From IMG/VR virus record IMGVR_UViG_3300025141_000517, positions 1 through 29,596 of that record: 29,596 nt of DNA. One strand, written 5' to 3'. Within the stretch, counting starts at the first letter, position 1. The number at the start of each line of letters is the position of its first letter. Position numbers and translations under genes: made by a program. Origin of the DNA: a virus. The notes under the pieces are model-generated. The model was given only the letters and a program-made list of their open reading frames with translations, had not been told where the DNA came from and made no database searches. This document shows, in pieces, positions 1 through 5,868 of this stretch.

Positions 1-89
1 ATTGTGTGCTTTAAACTACTGCTAACAACGTGTATATCACATTGCTTAGTTTCTGCTTTTTTACTAAATAATTTCTTAATCCAATTCAT
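1..89 (-). CDS. Partial small protein, runs off the left edge
   Basis: A minus-strand reading frame opens with ATG at 89 and stays open to position 1, so only about 29 residues are visible. It begins MNWIKKLFSKKAE, a basic, lysine-rich start common in small phage proteins. It lies downstream of and in the same direction as the 67-residue gene at 144-347, so it is probably the next gene of that operon. If the molecule is circular and was opened at position 1, the frame would continue from 29596 downward and stop at a TAG at 29577-29575, giving about 36 residues. I do not recognise the family. The call rests only on the open frame, a natural-looking start and its position. Confidence 0.45.
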   Translation of the reverse strand, partial: MNWIKKLFSKKAETKQCDIHVVSSSLKHT

Positions 90-143
90 ATCTTTATCTG
101 TTTTATTTCGTTTAATTTTTCGCAACGCACCTTATACAATGCG

Positions 144-347
144 TTATTCTTCAACAGATTTAATTCGCTTGTACTCGCTTACGATAGCAATTAACTCTGT
201 CGCATTTATCTCTTTAGCATCTATCATAGATTCAACTTTATCTAGTAGGTGAGAGAGTTCCTCCCACTTACTTTTGATATTTCTAATCTTAGTTGCTTTT
301 TCCAAATCGCTTAATACATCTCCGAAAATGTGGTCTAGTTCATTCAT
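144..347 (-). CDS. Hypothetical 67-residue helical protein
   Basis: Starts MNELDHIFGDVLSDLEKATK and ends in TAA. The composition is acidic, rich in Glu, Lys, Leu and Ile with no cysteine, and looks almost entirely alpha-helical, possibly a short coiled coil or helical hairpin. It follows the tRNA on the same strand and seems to belong to the leftward operon driven from about 1100. No catalytic motif, signal peptide or membrane segment is visible. Function unknown; small acidic phage proteins of this kind are often host-takeover or inhibitor proteins, but that is only a general expectation. Confidence 0.55.
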   Translation of the reverse strand: MNELDHIFGDVLSDLEKATKIRNIKSKWEELSHLLDKVESMIDAKEINATELIAIVSEYKRIKSVEE

Positions 348-368
348 CTTACTCTTGTTTTTAGTTAG

Positions 369-441
369 TCAGAAGGACAGGATTCGAACCCGTACTTACG
401 GAGAGTGAATCCCCTGCGTTTACCAATTTCGCCACCTTCTG
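369..441 (-). tRNA. tRNA-like gene with an irregular anticodon loop
   Basis: The minus strand folds as a 73-nt cloverleaf. It has a perfect 7-bp acceptor stem (CAGAAGG/CCTTCTG), TG at 8-9, a 3-bp D stem (GCG/CGC) around a loop with TTGG, a 5-bp T stem with the loop TTCGAAT, and A as discriminator; CCA is not encoded. The D-arm resembles tRNA-Leu, but the variable loop is short (4-5 nt), as in class I. The anticodon arm is ambiguous. One pairing gives anticodon UCA with an A-G mismatch; a shift by one gives CAC with a G-G mismatch; the best-paired stem leaves only a 5-nt loop. Every reading puts a pyrimidine at position 37, which is abnormal. It may be a decayed or specialised tRNA; identity is left open. 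Confidence 0.75.
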
Positions 442-447
442 AAATGC

Positions 448-599
448 AGCATTCACGCAGCTTGCTCACGTACTAAACTAGGTAATAGAAATTGATGCCT
501 AAAAAGTTAAGCTTACCTAGTTATACTTGCCTACCGATTGAAATTAAACCCTTGTATTGGTTTGCGGTAGGACTTCGATGCAGCGTTGTATGTAATGCT
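448..599. ncRNA. Possible structured RNA with a three-way fold
   Basis: Three nested inverted repeats lie in a 250-nt gap with no gene. The outer helix pairs AGCATT (448-453) with AATGCT (594-599) and extends through AC/GT and GCAGC (457-461) with GTTGT (585-589). Inside, AACTAGGTAA (476-485) pairs perfectly with TTACCTAGTT (513-522). A second arm pairs CCTACCG (530-536) with CGGTAGG (565-571), continued by AAACC (546-550) with GGTTT (559-563). The outer extension has G-U pairs only if the plus strand is transcribed, yet the flanking genes and tRNA are on the minus strand and I see no plus-strand promoter. Neither arm ends in a U tract. No known RNA family recognised. Confidence 0.4.
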
Positions 600-780
600 A
601 AAGTACTCTACTAATAAGATAAACTTCTTTAGTATCTATGCAGATAGCTGCTTGAAAGTTCTCACATTTTATGTGCTTACACAATAGATAAGTACCTGTT
701 AATTCTCCACTTGACACTAAATCATTTTCATCTTGGCGGTAAGTGAAGTACTCTTCGCCTTGTAATTCTATTTTTTTCAT
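598..780 (-). CDS. Hypothetical 60-residue protein
   Basis: Begins MKKIELQGEEYFTYRQDEND and ends in TAG. It looks like a small alternating beta protein with two cysteines (in LLCKHIKCENF), too few and too closely placed for a clear zinc site. The upstream leader is A/T-rich with no Shine-Dalgarno site. It lies 55 nt downstream of the 76-residue gene on the same strand and probably shares its promoter near 1100. Its stop codon touches the proposed RNA fold at 448-599. Function unknown. Confidence 0.55.
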   Translation of the reverse strand: MKKIELQGEEYFTYRQDENDLVSSGELTGTYLLCKHIKCENFQAAICIDTKEVYLISRVL

Positions 781-835
781 TTCAATTAAATTTTATCTGT
801 TAATAATCCACCAAGTGGCTTGCTCTCTTAAAAAG

Positions 836-1066
836 TTAAATAGTTTTAATTTTAAAATAATTACAAATAAAATTGTATTGGCTTAAAGATTCTTTATACA
901 TTTTAGAATTTTTATTGCAATTATCAGTTAGTAACCTTAAATACATACTTTGAATAATATTATACCAATTTTCTTTAGTACTTGATATAAGAGTAGAATT
1001 ACCTTGATTAAGAGTAAAAAACTCTTTATTACTATAAATCTCTTTTGTCATTTTAAATGTTCTCAT
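836..1066 (-). CDS. Hypothetical 76-residue protein, first gene of the leftward operon
   Basis: Starts MRTFKMTKEIYSNKEFF; an internal ATG six codons in is an alternative start. The protein is rich in Asn, Tyr, Lys and Ser, with no recognised motif. It is the promoter-proximal gene: a consensus Bacteroidota promoter lies at 1098-1128, giving a leader of about 25-30 nt. That leader contains AACCTAAACCTA (1084-1073), a motif that recurs before several other starts in this window. The gene body is more A+T rich than the late genes, as usual for accessory early phage genes. Function unknown. Confidence 0.55.
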   Translation of the reverse strand: MRTFKMTKEIYSNKEFFTLNQGNSTLISSTKENWYNIIQSMYLRLLTDNCNKNSKMYKESLSQYNFICNYFKIKTI

Positions 1067-1097
1067 AATTTCTAGGTTTAGGTTCTTAATTCTGATA

Positions 1098-1128
1098 CAA
1101 ATATATTAAACATTTGTTAATAACCAAA
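1098..1128 (-). promoter_or_regulatory. Bacteroidota-type promoter for the left-end operon
   Basis: Reading the minus strand, TTTG (1128-1125) is followed after 19 nt by TATATTTG (1105-1098), an exact match to the -33 TTG / -7 TAnnTTTG pattern of Bacteroidota sigma factors. The expected start falls near 1091-1093, some 25-30 nt before the ATG at 1066. The -33 side overlaps an imperfect dyad (ATTTGTT, AAT, AACCAAA, 1112-1128) that resembles the palindrome over the promoter at 27755. Confidence 0.75.
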
Positions 1129-1256
1129 AGATTTATGCTTTTTTTTTTGTTTTTAAGGGATAAAGTTAATTCTATAGGTAATATCACCTAATATTATATT
1201 ATGCAATGCATACTATATCACGTAACTCGCTGATACTCAGACGATATGGCTTTAGA
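1129..1256. other. Non-coding control region with two small dyads
   Basis: This is the left part of the 349-nt gap between the leftward operon and TerS. It contains a long T tract (about 1139-1150), a dyad TAGGT-aatatc-ACCTA, and a perfect 13-nt palindrome TATGCA-A-TGCATA (1200-1212). Either dyad could be a protein-binding site. No gene is visible on either strand. The repeat arrays and the late promoter follow to the right. Confidence 0.4.
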
Positions 1257-1311
1257 GGTCTAAATGGGGTCTAATTGAGGTCTAAATGGGGTCAAGATGG
1301 GGTCTACTAGG
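1257..1311. repeat. Five 11-bp tandem iterons beside TerS
   Basis: GGTC recurs at 1257, 1268, 1279, 1290 and 1301, exactly every 11 bp. The units are GGTCTAAATGG, GGTCTAATTGA, GGTCTAAATGG, GGTCAAGATGG and GGTCTACTAGG. The period is close to one helical turn, so each unit presents the same face to a bound protein. Lying about 100 bp before the small-terminase gene, the array is a natural candidate for the packaging recognition site (cosB/pac-like) bound by TerS. A regulator-binding or replication iteron array is the alternative. Confidence 0.75.
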
Positions 1312-1340
1312 ATAAAGATAAGGATAAGGATAAAGAGTAG
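1311..1340. repeat. 6-bp tandem repeat (GATAAR)
   Basis: GATAAA, GATAAG, GATAAG, GATAAA and the diverged GAGTAG sit end to end directly after the 11-bp array. The run is purine-rich on the plus strand. It may be a spacer of flexible or easily melted DNA, or a second binding array; there is no direct evidence for either. Confidence 0.7.
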
Positions 1341-1346
1341 TATATT

Positions 1347-1380
1347 CTTTCTTTCTTTATGTTACTTTCTTTCTTTCTTT
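1347..1380. repeat. CTTT tetranucleotide tract
   Basis: Three CTTT units (1347-1358) and, after ATGTTA, four more (1365-1380) form a pyrimidine-only strand just upstream of the late promoter; the last unit supplies the TTTG of the -33 element. Such tracts are slippage-prone, so copy number may vary between isolates and shift upstream promoter spacing. Confidence 0.65.
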
Positions 1381-1408
1381 GTTTATTAAATATTTTTTTG
1401 TATATTTG
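1378..1408 (+). promoter_or_regulatory. Late-operon promoter ending just before the TerS start
   Basis: TTTG (1378-1381), 19 nt, then TATATTTG (1401-1408) is an exact Bacteroidota consensus with the same 19-nt spacing as the promoter at 1098-1128. The expected transcription start (about 1413-1416) nearly coincides with the ATG at 1416, so the message would be leaderless or nearly so. This rules out the longer frame beginning at 1359, which would start upstream of the promoter. Confidence 0.7.
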
Positions 1409-1415
1409 GAAAGTT

Positions 1416-1892
1416 ATGACTAAACGATTACCAACAGAAATAAAAAAGCAGCGAGGAACATTGAGGGCTGATAGGACTAATCCTAATGAACCTCAACTAC
1501 CTTCCCTTATTCCTCCTACACCAACTTGGCTGAGTGAAACGGGGCAAAAGGCTTTTGTTGAATTAGGTGAGTTGCTACACGATATGTCTGTATTGACTCA
1601 AGCTGATTCTATGGCACTAGAATTGCTGTGTGATGCTTACAGCGAATATAAACAAGCTAAAGAGGTTGTGAATACCTTAGGTCCAACTCAAGATGTAACA
1701 TCAAGAGAGGGTCACACTAAGTCTATTCTACGCCCTGAAGTACAGATAGCTAATCAATCTTTCGTTAGAGTCTTTCAATTACTAAAAGAATTTGGTCTAA
1801 CACCATCGAGTCGAGCTAAAGTAAATGCAATAGAGAACCACGCTAATACTCCTGATATTAAAATAGAGAATTTCTTTAACAACGATGAATAA
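1416..1892 (+). CDS. terS: Terminase small subunit (P27 family)
   Basis: TerS recognises phage DNA and hands it to the large subunit for packaging. This 158-residue protein has the P27-family pattern: a basic N-terminus (MTKRLPTEIKKQRGTLRAD), a proline-rich stretch, a helical core with WLSETGQKAFVELGELL and an AxxYxxYKQA-like helix, and the family hallmark FGLTPSSRAKV near the C-terminus. The start is placed at 1416, not at the in-frame ATG at 1359, because a consensus promoter lies at 1378-1408 and the upstream residues are a translated CTTT/T-rich tract. The gene overlaps terL by 8 nt. The 11-bp array upstream may be its binding site (inference). Confidence 0.9.
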   Translation: MTKRLPTEIKKQRGTLRADRTNPNEPQLPSLIPPTPTWLSETGQKAFVELGELLHDMSVLTQADSMALELLCDAYSEYKQAKEVVNTLGPTQDVTSREGHTKSILRPEVQIANQSFVRVFQLLKEFGLTPSSRAKVNAIENHANTPDIKIENFFNNDE

Positions 1893-3468
1893 TCTTAAAA
1901 ACATAAATACCGATATTTGGTATTACGATGAAAAGTCAGCTAATAGGGCTGTGGATTTTATCGAGATGTTTTGTCAGCACGTAAAGGGAGATTTAGCTGG
2001 TCAAAGGTTTATCCTTGAGGATTGGCAAAAGGATGACATCATTAAACCTCTTTTTGGTTGGAAGTCAAAGAAAACTAATTTAAGAAAGTTTAGACAATGT
2101 TTCGTTTTTATCCCTCGTAAGAACGGAAAGACTAATTTGATGGTAGGTGTGGCTCTCTATATGCTTTTCTCTGATGGAGAGAAAGGAGCTGAGATTGTTT
2201 CGGCAGCAGCAGATAAAGAACAAGCCCGATTAAGTTTCAGTATAGCCAAGCAAATGGTACTACAAGAACCTGAACTTATCAAACGAGGGAACACTTATCG
2301 TGACTCAATCACTTACGATAAAAATGGTTCGTACTACAAAGTTATTTCGGCTGATGCTGACACTAAGCACGGTCTAAACCTCTCTTGTTGTTTGTTGGAT
2401 GAAATTCACTCTCACAAGAATCGTGACCTCTACGATGTGTTACTCACGAGTATGGGAGCTAGGAAAGAACCGCTGATGCTCGGGATTACGACAGCTGGGG
2501 CTGGTCATCAAAAAGACCACATTTGTAAAGAACTTTACGATTATGCTAAACGACTTATTGATGGTAGTATCGAAGATGATTCATTCTTAGGCGTTGTTTA
2601 CGAGGCTGATAAAGATGATGATATTTTCGATGAAGAGGTTTGGAGGAAAGCGAATCCAGGCTATGGTACTATCATCACCGAAGAGTATATGAAGCAACAA
2701 GCAGTAAAGGCAAAAAACGAGCCTTCATACGAAAACACCTTCCGTAGACTCCACCTTAATCAATGGGTGGCCAACGAATCTAGGTGGATTAGTGACGAAA
2801 AGTGGATGGAGTGTGATGGTCTAGTGAATGAGCGATATTTAAAAGGGAAAACTTGTTACGCTGGATTAGATTTAGCTTCAACTAGAGATGTTACTTCACT
2901 TTCATTAATGTTCCCTGATGAAGATGGTGGTTACGATATTATTTCATATAACTTTATACCTGAAGAGAACGCTCACAAACGCTCAGAGCGAGATAAGGTA
3001 AATTATTCAAAGTGGGCTAGAGAGGGTCACGTTATCCTAACTCCTGGCGATGTTTGTGATTACAATTACATTAAGCAAAAGATTAGAGATTTAAGCGAGA
3101 TATACGATATTCAAATGATAGCTTACGATAGGTGGAACGCTTCACAGATTGTAATCGACCTTACAGAAGAAGGTTGTCCGATGATTCCCGTAGGACAAGG
3201 TTACAAGACTATGAGTCCAGCTACAAAAGAATTTGAATCACTTATACTTAGCGGTAAATTAAGACACGGAGGTAATCCCGTACTCAGGTGGATGATGTCT
3301 AATATCGTGCTAACTTATGATGCTGCTGGAAATATTAAGCCCGATAAATCTAAATCGAATGAAAAGATTGATGGTGTAATTTCGTGTATAATGGGATTAA
3401 GCGAGGCTATGCAAAACAAGAATGGTGGAAACTCAGGTTATGACTCAAAAGAAATATTCTTTATCTAA
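1885..3468 (+). CDS. terL: Terminase large subunit
   Basis: This is the packaging motor ATPase and nuclease, acting at the portal vertex. The 527 residues contain a Walker A-like PRKNGKT at 77-83, hydrophobic Walker B plus catalytic Glu in CCLLDEIH (about 168-175), and nuclease-domain aspartates in GLDLAS (D329), AYDRWNAS (D415) and EKIDGV (D496). These are the landmarks of the Terminase_1 (HK97/P27-linked) family, and the length is normal for it. It overlaps the TerS gene by 8 nt, and its end overlaps the sigma-like gene by 47 nt, so the three are tightly coupled in translation. Confidence 0.96.
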   Translation: MNNLKNINTDIWYYDEKSANRAVDFIEMFCQHVKGDLAGQRFILEDWQKDDIIKPLFGWKSKKTNLRKFRQCFVFIPRKNGKTNLMVGVALYMLFSDGEKGAEIVSAAADKEQARLSFSIAKQMVLQEPELIKRGNTYRDSITYDKNGSYYKVISADADTKHGLNLSCCLLDEIHSHKNRDLYDVLLTSMGARKEPLMLGITTAGAGHQKDHICKELYDYAKRLIDGSIEDDSFLGVVYEADKDDDIFDEEVWRKANPGYGTIITEEYMKQQAVKAKNEPSYENTFRRLHLNQWVANESRWISDEKWMECDGLVNERYLKGKTCYAGLDLASTRDVTSLSLMFPDEDGGYDIISYNFIPEENAHKRSERDKVNYSKWAREGHVILTPGDVCDYNYIKQKIRDLSEIYDIQMIAYDRWNASQIVIDLTEEGCPMIPVGQGYKTMSPATKEFESLILSGKLRHGGNPVLRWMMSNIVLTYDAAGNIKPDKSKSNEKIDGVISCIMGLSEAMQNKNGGNSGYDSKEIFFI

Positions 3469-3931
3469 GAACGAAATAATAGTCCAAGAACAAGGCACGA
3501 TAAGAGATATTTGTGCTAGTGTTCTAGCTAATAATAAAGATTTACATCTTATTGATGATTTAATTCAAGATGTTTCTCTTATTCTCCTATCTCAAATGGA
3601 GGAAACTATACAATCTTTATACGAAACAAATCAATTATGTTATTTCGTGGCTCGTATCGTCACGAATCAAGTTTTAAGTACTACGAGTCCATTTCATAAT
3701 ACTTATCGCCTTAGAGAGCCTAAAACACCGTTTATTTCGGATGATTACGATAAACTTCCTGATGAATTATGGGATAACTTGCTTAAAATAGATGACAACA
3801 TACCATATCTCAGATTTGAATATGGATTAAAAATACAAGAAATAGCAACAATTAATGGTGTTAGCACTCGTTATGTGTACAAGAAATTAGCTAAATATTT
3901 AAAAAATATTAAAAAAAGTGTTGAAAAGTAG
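3422..3931 (+). CDS. Sigma-70-like transcription factor
   Basis: 169 residues. An N-terminal segment (DDLIQDVSLILL, about 45-56, then YFVARIVTNQVLSTTSPFH) resembles sigma region 2, where an acidic DLxQDVxLxLL helix begins the core-binding part. The C-terminal 35 residues (GLKIQEIATINGVSTRYVYKKLAKYL) read as a region 4-like helix-turn-helix. Short proteins of this kind between terminase and portal are familiar to me from Bacteroidota phages. The start at 3422 lies inside terL; a second ATG at 3440 is possible. A role as a late-gene activator is inferred from the fold and from the single late promoter upstream. The gene is more A+T rich than its neighbours. Confidence 0.7.
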   Translation: MVETQVMTQKKYSLSKNEIIVQEQGTIRDICASVLANNKDLHLIDDLIQDVSLILLSQMEETIQSLYETNQLCYFVARIVTNQVLSTTSPFHNTYRLREPKTPFISDDYDKLPDELWDNLLKIDDNIPYLRFEYGLKIQEIATINGVSTRYVYKKLAKYLKNIKKSVEK

Positions 3932-3990
3932 TTCACACTTCGGTTGTTTTTACTATTTACTAATGTAATACTATTTACAAAAACACAGAT

Positions 3991-5265
3991 TTGGGTATAT
4001 TTGATTTTTTAAGAAGAAAAGACAAATCCTCTGATACAGAGAAGCGAAGCATATATGGTCAGACCATTATAGGAAGTGCTTTTGGTAACGCTTCAGGTGA
4101 GGTAGTGTCTAAAGAACAAGCTCTTAGAGTAGCTGCTGTATGGTCTTGCGTTAGAGTTTTGTCTGAAACTATAGCTTCCCTTCCTATTTCGCTTTATGAA
4201 AAAGATGAAAATAATCAAAAGAAGGTTAAGTCTGACAACCCTTTAAACGCTCTTATAAGCCAACAACCATCTCCGCTATTCAACTCGTTTATGTTTTTTG
4301 AACGGATAATGGTAGATTTAAGTTTAGATGGTAATTTTTATGCTTATATTGAACGTAACAACGGAGGTTTCCCTGTAGGACTTCACCCAATCAAATGTAA
4401 TGATGTAGATGTTTTTATATCTCCGAAGGGAAGGGGAGTTTATTACGAAATAAAAGAAAGTGATTCTAGTAATTCTTATCCAAAAACGGGTAGAGTAGCT
4501 GGAATAGATATGATTCACGTTAAAGGTTTATCAACTAATGGTATTCAAGGTAAATCACCTATCCAAGTGGCTGCTGAAACTTTAGGTATAGCCTTAGCTT
4601 TAGATAAACACGCTGGTGCTTACTTTAAAAATGGCTCACAACTAGGAGGAATCCTTAAACACCCAGGTACGCTTAAACCTGAAACAGCTAAACGACTTAG
4701 GGAATCTTGGTCTAATAACTACTCAGGAACAAGTAACACGGGTAAAACAGCTATCCTTGAAGAAGGAATGGATTTCCAAGCTAGAACTATTCCAAATAAT
4801 CAAGCTCAATTTATTGAGAGTAGACAGTATCAAATATCTGATATTTGTCGTTTATTTAGAGTACCGAACCATTTAGTAAACGACCTTTCAAACGCCACAT
4901 ACTCGAATATTGAAGCACAGCAGATAGATTTTGTGGTTCATACCATTACTCCTTGGATTAAGCGTATTGAATCTGAATTAAACGCTAAACTCGTTCCATT
5001 TAAGAAGAGAGGTACGGAATACTTTAAATTTAATTTAACAGCTATCCTTAGAGGTGACTCTAAAGCGAGGGCTGACTACTATAGAACTTTAGTTAATATT
5101 GGTGTTATGTCCCCTGACGAAGTTAGAAAACTTGAGGACTTAAATAGTGTAGGTGGTGCTTCTGAGGATTACTATATGCAATCTAATATGCTACCTATAA
5201 ACCGATTAGGAGAATCTACATCAAGAGAGGAACTTAACGAAAACATTAATGAAGATGAAAAATAA
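3991..5265 (+). CDS. Portal protein (HK97 family)
   Basis: The portal ring at one capsid vertex is the DNA entry and exit channel. The 424-residue protein begins like many portals (GIFDFLRRKDK) and has the family core: LRVAAVWSCVRVLSETIASLP near residues 45-65, DGNFYAYIERN, DMIHVKGLSTNGIQGKSPI, and the GGILKHPGTL region. The start codon is TTG at 3991: the frame has a stop at 3961 and no ATG or GTG before 3991, and the next in-frame ATG would remove conserved sequence. It overlaps the protease gene by 17 nt. The 59-nt gap upstream holds a direct repeat of ACTATTTAC (9 nt, 18 nt apart). Confidence 0.95.
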   Translation: MGIFDFLRRKDKSSDTEKRSIYGQTIIGSAFGNASGEVVSKEQALRVAAVWSCVRVLSETIASLPISLYEKDENNQKKVKSDNPLNALISQQPSPLFNSFMFFERIMVDLSLDGNFYAYIERNNGGFPVGLHPIKCNDVDVFISPKGRGVYYEIKESDSSNSYPKTGRVAGIDMIHVKGLSTNGIQGKSPIQVAAETLGIALALDKHAGAYFKNGSQLGGILKHPGTLKPETAKRLRESWSNNYSGTSNTGKTAILEEGMDFQARTIPNNQAQFIESRQYQISDICRLFRVPNHLVNDLSNATYSNIEAQQIDFVVHTITPWIKRIESELNAKLVPFKKRGTEYFKFNLTAILRGDSKARADYYRTLVNIGVMSPDEVRKLEDLNSVGGASEDYYMQSNMLPINRLGESTSREELNENINEDEK

Positions 5266-5866
5266 CAAAGAAATTAGAGTTTACTCTACCGACTGCGAAG
5301 TACGAATGGATGAAAGTTCAGACGTAATCAATGTTAGTGGGTACGCTTCATTATTTGAACACGAAAGTAGAGATTTAGGTTTTTACGAAACTATTTCTCG
5401 TGGTGCTTTTGATGGTCGATTAGATGACAATGTAATCTTAACTTACAACCACGATATGAACGCTATCTTAGATAGAAATCAAGGTGGTACATTAAAACTT
5501 TCACTTGATGAAAGAGGTTTAAGATACGATGGAACATTACCAAACACTTCTACGGGTAGAGATGTCGCAGAACTAATGCGTAGAGGCTTACTTTATGAAT
5601 CATCATTTGCCTTTACGGTAGAGGAAGATGAATGGAAGGAAGAGGGTGATGTATATAAGAGGAACATAACTAAAATCGGAAGATTGTTTGATGTTTCTAT
5701 TGTTGGTGTTGGTGCTTACGCTAATACTGATGTAGCTTTACGTTCTTTAGAGCAAATTAAAACAGATGCTAAAGAATTAGAGGCTAAAATTAATAGCGAT
5801 AGTGAAGAAACACTTAGGAAAATCAATCAATTACAAAACGAATTAAAATTAAAAAGCAAATTTTAA
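5249..5866 (+). CDS. Prohead maturation protease (HK97 family)
   Basis: A serine protease packaged in the prohead that trims the capsid N-terminus. The 205 residues show the family pattern: VINVSGYASLF, FYETISRGAFDG, the histidine in LTYNHD (H68), GLRYDGTLPNT and the serine in LLYESSFAF (S118 or S119), then IGRLFDVSIVGVGAY. The order of His and Ser segments fits the HK97 protease. A charged C-terminal tail (about 175-205) looks helical and may act as a scaffold or targeting segment. ATG at 5255 is an alternative start two codons in. It ends 2 nt before the capsid gene. Confidence 0.93.
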   Translation: MKMKNNKEIRVYSTDCEVRMDESSDVINVSGYASLFEHESRDLGFYETISRGAFDGRLDDNVILTYNHDMNAILDRNQGGTLKLSLDERGLRYDGTLPNTSTGRDVAELMRRGLLYESSFAFTVEEDEWKEEGDVYKRNITKIGRLFDVSIVGVGAYANTDVALRSLEQIKTDAKELEAKINSDSEETLRKINQLQNELKLKSKF

Positions 5867-5868
5867 AG

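Noticed and set aside
4-252. Plus-strand 82-residue frame at the left edge
   Set aside because: It is the shadow of minus-strand genes at 1-89 and 144-347; composition is that of antisense translation.
369-441. Genome-wide UGA recoding by a UCA suppressor tRNA
   Set aside because: TGA is used as a true stop at several ATGA overlaps (26515, 25585, 24928, 20600) and at 20953; no gene needs TGA read-through.
1359-1415. Upstream extension of TerS (19 residues, MLLSFFLCLL...)
   Set aside because: It is the translation of the CTTT/T-rich tract and lies across a consensus promoter; TerS family proteins begin near the basic MTKRLP segment.
3974-4003. TATATTTG at 3996-4003 as a portal promoter
   Set aside because: It falls in the first codons of the portal gene, and the upstream box at the right spacing is TTTA rather than TTTG; likely a codon coincidence.
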